Shown: positions 5,428 to 8,200 of the stretch, piece after piece
Position numbering within the stretch: the stretch's first letter is position 1
Layout: each line of letters begins with the position of its first letter
Assembly: GCA_025929125.1 (NCBI GenBank)
Contig: JAICMT010000052.1
Span: forward strand, 1 to 8,200
Origin: Acidobacteriaceae bacterium
Lineage (GTDB): Bacteria > Acidobacteriota > Terriglobia > Terriglobales > Acidobacteriaceae
Direction: 5' to 3'
DNA: 8,200 nt
Position numbers and translations under genes: made by a program
The notes under the pieces: generated by a model
Seen by the model: the letters and a program-made list of their open reading frames with translations, nothing else
What the model was told of the DNA's origin: nothing
The model's database searches: none

Positions 5428-6684
5428 CTAATTCGAATTCGCGGGTTTGACCTTCAGGCCGCTCTTCAGCTCGCGATTATTGGCGGCGTTGCGAGCCACG
5501 ACGTCGCCCGGGGAGAGTCCCCCGGTGATCTCCGCCCACGTGTTATTCATAATTCCTCCGGCAGTTTCCACCGGGGTCTGCACCAGGGTGCCGTTCACGA
5601 TGCGGAAGACGTAGGCGCGCGAGCCCTCAAAATGAAGCGAGTCACGCGGTATGGCCAGCACGTGCTTGTGCTCCGCAATGGTGACTTCGATGCGCACGTT
5701 CGCATTAGGCTGAAGCGTGCCGTCGGCATCATCGACCGTCACCATGCACTCGCCTACGTTACGCGTGCCGTAGGAGATGATGGTGGTTGGAATCTGCGAT
5801 ACATGCCCGTGCCAGACCTTGTCCGGCAGCGCGTCCCAGTAGATAATCACGGACTGGCCGTTGGCTAATCCTCCGACCTCCGGCTCGTCGAAGTACGCGG
5901 TGACGCGCATACGGGTGAGGTCCGCGACGGAGATGAGGTCCTCGCCGGGGTTGACATTCTGAAAGCGCGAGACTGGCAGGTAATAGACGGTGCCGGGAAT
6001 GGGCGAGCGGATGTCGGCATGGGCGACATTGCCCTGGGCAGCAAGCAGAGCAGCGCGGGCATCGGCCACCTCGGCCTGAGCGCGGGCGCGGTCCTCCTGG
6101 CCGTAGCGATTGGTCATCCGGTCCTGGATGCTCTTGAGGTTCGCGTTATCGAGATCGACGCGGTGCTGGGCTGCGGCTACTTCACTTGCGGACGCCGCGC
6201 CACTCTGCTGCAGCTTCTTCACAGACTCGAGAGTCGTTGCATCCTGCCGGTGCTGCAACTGCGCCCGGTTCAGGTCATTTGCAAGTGTATTGCGCTCTTC
6301 CTGGGTGCCGCCCTGCTGGACCGTGGAAGCAGCCTGCTCGGAGGACTTGACGGCTGAGTTCGCGTGCGCAAGCGACGCCAAGGCGTAACGGTCATCCATC
6401 TTCAGCAGCATCTGGCCAGGCTTTACCTGCTGGCCTACTTTGACGTAGACCGCCATAACCTGGCCTGCAGCCTGGGCGGTCAGTTTGAAATCCTCGATGG
6501 GCTGTACCTTGCCGTTGGTCGAGCTGCTCTTAACAACGTTCTGATATGCAACTTCCGCGGTCGTGACCGTCGCCTTCGGCTCAGTGATGCTCCGCAGAGC
6601 AAACGCCCCCAGAATCACAATCACGACGGCGATTCCCAGAACAACATAGGGATAACGACGGGCTGACGTGGGACTGGAAGCCAT
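5428..6684 (-). CDS. Efflux periplasmic adaptor subunit (HlyD/RND-type membrane fusion protein)
   Basis: This 418-residue adaptor links an inner-membrane pump to a TolC channel. Domains in order: N-terminal inner-membrane anchor (13-33, after R9-R10); first lipoyl half with AAGQVMAVYVKVGQQVKPGQ (72-91); a long alpha-hairpin rich in Ala, Gln and Glu (about 100-225); second lipoyl half with ADIRSPIPGTVYYLPV and FQNVNPGEDLISVADL; a beta-barrel (MRVTAYFDEPEVGGLANGQS, then GHVSQIPTT); and a membrane-proximal part (VLAIPRDSLHFEGSRAYVFR, then ITGGLSPGDVVA). The membrane-anchored, non-lipoprotein form with a mid-length hairpin is seen with both ABC (MacA-like) and RND partners; no pump gene is here to decide. 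The ATG at 6684 lacks a Shine-Dalgarno sequence, but it precedes the basic head and anchor as expected. First gene of a three-gene operon. Confidence 0.93.
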   Translation of the reverse strand: MASSPTSARRYPYVVLGIAVVIVILGAFALRSITEPKATVTTAEVAYQNVVKSSSTNGKVQPIEDFKLTAQAAGQVMAVYVKVGQQVKPGQMLLKMDDRYALASLAHANSAVKSSEQAASTVQQGGTQEERNTLANDLNRAQLQHRQDATTLESVKKLQQSGAASASEVAAAQHRVDLDNANLKSIQDRMTNRYGQEDRARAQAEVADARAALLAAQGNVAHADIRSPIPGTVYYLPVSRFQNVNPGEDLISVADLTRMRVTAYFDEPEVGGLANGQSVIIYWDALPDKVWHGHVSQIPTTIISYGTRNVGECMVTVDDADGTLQPNANVRIEVTIAEHKHVLAIPRDSLHFEGSRAYVFRIVNGTLVQTPVETAGGIMNNTWAEITGGLSPGDVVARNAANNRELKSGLKVKPANSN

Positions 6685-6698
6685 AGGTTATGCGCTTA

Positions 6699-6704
6699 AG
6701 TATA
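6699..6704 (-). promoter_or_regulatory. Candidate -10 box (TATACT) for the efflux operon
   Basis: TATACT on the minus strand lies inside TTATATACTTAAG, the only AT-rich stretch of the 61-base gap after recJ. Transcription would start about eight bases before the adaptor ATG, giving an almost leaderless message, which fits the missing ribosome-binding site. The -35 region (CAAGTG at 17 bases) is poor. No terminator is seen after recJ, so read-through from recJ is also possible. Confidence 0.4.
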
Positions 6705-6745
6705 TAAGACGCAATCACCTGCACTTGGATTCGGAATTTTGAGCT

Positions 6746-8200
6746 CTAGGCTTCCGAAGCTGACGGAGTGATTCCACACAGGTCTATTTCGAGGCCGTCG
6801 AAGTGCCCGCTGGCATATGGGCCAGTATTCCGTCGGAGGCGATAAAGCACATCCACCCGCACCCCGGGCTCAAGTTGCAGCCGACTGCATCGAGCCGCCC
6901 AGCTGACCGCGCCGTTGCTCCACCCCAGCGCCGGAATGGAAGCTGTGCTCTCGGGCGAGTCAGCGAGCTGAAGACAGACGTGCTTCTCCTGGATGAGCCG
7001 AACCGGTTTGGTTAACACTGCACGGCGGGTGAGGAAGACCGGTTCGGGATTGCCGATGCCGAAAGGTGCACACCGAGCGACCCAGTGTGCCAGCTGAACA
7101 TTGAGGGCGGCGAATTCCAGCTCGGCATCGTACTCCATGCGAGGGCGGAGCAGATCGGGGTGGAGCGCCGCTTTCGCGTGGCGTCGCATACGTTCGCGAA
7201 GCAGCTGCAAACGCTCGGAAGGCAAGGAGAAGCCGACAGCATGCGCATGACCGCCGAAGCGATGGAAGAGATCGCCGCCAGAATCAACCGCCGTCAAGGC
7301 GTCCAGCAGGTGAAAGCCTTTGACTGACCGGCCGGAACCATGCGCGTCGCCATCGGCATGAGTGACGACCAGGGCGGGCCTGCCTGTGCGCTCCACTACG
7401 CGTGATGCGAGAATACCGATCACGCCGCGGTGCCAGTCGGGATGATCGAGCACCAGGCACTCCGGCGGATAGCCGCCTTGTGCATCGGCGATAGCCTGCA
7501 GTTCACGGTCAATGGCATCAAGCGCCTCAGCTTCCGAATCCCGCCGCTCCTGATTCAGCCTGTCCAGCTTTTCCGCCAACTCTCGCGCGCGAGCCGGATC
7601 TCGGGTCAGCAGCAGCTCCACGACATCGGAGGCGACATCCATCCTGCCCGCCGCGTTGATGCGCGGTGCGATGCGAAACCCAACCTCGCCTGCGGATGGG
7701 GCTCGCTCCGGCGGAATCGCTGCGACCTCGAGCAGCGCCCGCAATCCCGGCTGCACTGGCCGGGCGAGTGCCGCGAGTCCGAGGGCGGCGATGGTTCGGT
7801 TTTCGCCAAGCAGCGGAACCGAGTCCGCGATGGTGGCGATTGCGACGAGTTTCAGGAAGGAGGGCAGCATCACCTCACGCACTCGCTTCAGCCACGCATT
7901 GCGGTCCGGCATCTCTGCGGCGGCGGCGACCAACAGAGCGTGGGCAAGCTTGAACGCGACCGCTGCGCCGCACAGATGTTTGCTAGCGTATCCGCAGCCC
8001 GGCTGCGCAGGATTGACCACAGCCACGCATTGCGGCAGCTCGGTCATTCCATCTGGAAGGTGATGGTCGGTCACGATGAGATCGAGACCAATGCGGCGGG
8101 CCTCGGCAGCTTCAGCGATCGCGCGAATGCCTGTATCTACGCTGATAACCAGACGCACGCCACTCTCTGCAGCGGCGCTAAGCACGCTCGACTGCATCCC
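6746..8200 (-). CDS. recJ: Single-stranded-DNA-specific exonuclease RecJ (N-terminus outside the window)
   Basis: RecJ degrades single-stranded DNA 5' to 3' in RecF-pathway recombination, base-excision and mismatch repair, using two metal ions. The last 484 residues are here; the usual length (about 570-600) suggests some 90-110 are missing, including the first DHH-domain motifs. Numbering from the methionine at 8197: SVDTG with D21, VTDHH with D44-H46, LCGAAVAFK (75-83), ATIADSVPLLGENR with D125, RINAAGRM (179-186), the DHHA1 segments WHRGVIGI (255-262) and GSGRSVKG (287-294), and FGGHAHAVGF (314-323). A C-terminal OB-like domain follows (FGIGNPEPVF onward). The coding frame continues beyond 8200, so the methionine at 8197 is internal. 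All visible catalytic residues are intact. It is upstream of the efflux operon on the same strand, with a 61-base gap. Confidence 0.97.
   Translation of the reverse strand, partial: GMQSSVLSAAAESGVRLVISVDTGIRAIAEAAEARRIGLDLIVTDHHLPDGMTELPQCVAVVNPAQPGCGYASKHLCGAAVAFKLAHALLVAAAAEMPDRNAWLKRVREVMLPSFLKLVAIATIADSVPLLGENRTIAALGLAALARPVQPGLRALLEVAAIPPERAPSAGEVGFRIAPRINAAGRMDVASDVVELLLTRDPARARELAEKLDRLNQERRDSEAEALDAIDRELQAIADAQGGYPPECLVLDHPDWHRGVIGILASRVVERTGRPALVVTHADGDAHGSGRSVKGFHLLDALTAVDSGGDLFHRFGGHAHAVGFSLPSERLQLLRERMRRHAKAALHPDLLRPRMEYDAELEFAALNVQLAHWVARCAPFGIGNPEPVFLTRRAVLTKPVRLIQEKHVCLQLADSPESTASIPALGWSNGAVSWAARCSRLQLEPGVRVDVLYRLRRNTGPYASGHFDGLEIDLCGITPSASEA

Noticed and set aside
4642..5868. 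408-codon plus-strand frame across the TPR and adaptor genes
   Set aside because: Antisense shadow of two genes with clear domains; no ribosome-binding site and no recognisable fold.
8195..8197. ATG at 8197 as the RecJ start
   Set aside because: Essential N-terminal DHH motifs would be missing and the frame stays open to the window edge, so it is an internal methionine.

Overview
The window is a compact, GC-rich bacterial chromosome segment that looks like Acidobacteriota (Terriglobia / Acidobacteriaceae-like). That placement is an inference from overall protein style: a small DUF3467 protein, a TPR-plus-efflux cassette, and high GC with many long antisense shadow frames. It has not been tested against a database. 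No tRNA, rRNA, CRISPR array, insertion sequence or phage gene is visible, and there is no gene-free stretch longer than about 190 bases.

Left part, minus strand: the window opens inside thiC (HMP-phosphate synthase of thiamine synthesis), of which only the first 214 codons are present. Upstream of it, on the same strand and 121 bases away, is a classical short-chain dehydrogenase/reductase of 258 residues. The thiC leader shows no THI-box/TPP aptamer but does hold a stable-looking hairpin. The SDR leader holds a perfect 6-bp dyad.

Middle part, plus strand: a divergent 188-base intergenic region leads into a DUF3467-type small protein. This is followed by two overlapping genes for half-size, four-helix drug/metabolite transporters (SMR/EamA-like). 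The two proteins resemble each other, each carries one acidic residue in helix 1, and they probably form a heteromeric pump. The second one ends one base from the stop codon of the next, convergent operon.

Right part, minus strand, in transcription order: the 3' five-sixths of recJ (ssDNA 5'-3' exonuclease, N-terminus outside the window), a 61-base gap, a periplasmic adaptor (HlyD/RND-type membrane fusion protein), a periplasmic TPR protein, and a TolC-family outer-membrane channel. The last three are separated by 6 and 0 bases and surely form one transcription unit. They supply the adaptor and outer-membrane parts of a tripartite exporter, but the inner-membrane pump is not in this window.

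The window is mostly ordinary housekeeping and transport. The points most worth a second look are the paired half-transporters, the pump-less adaptor-TPR-channel cassette, and several leader dyads that no standard annotation would list.
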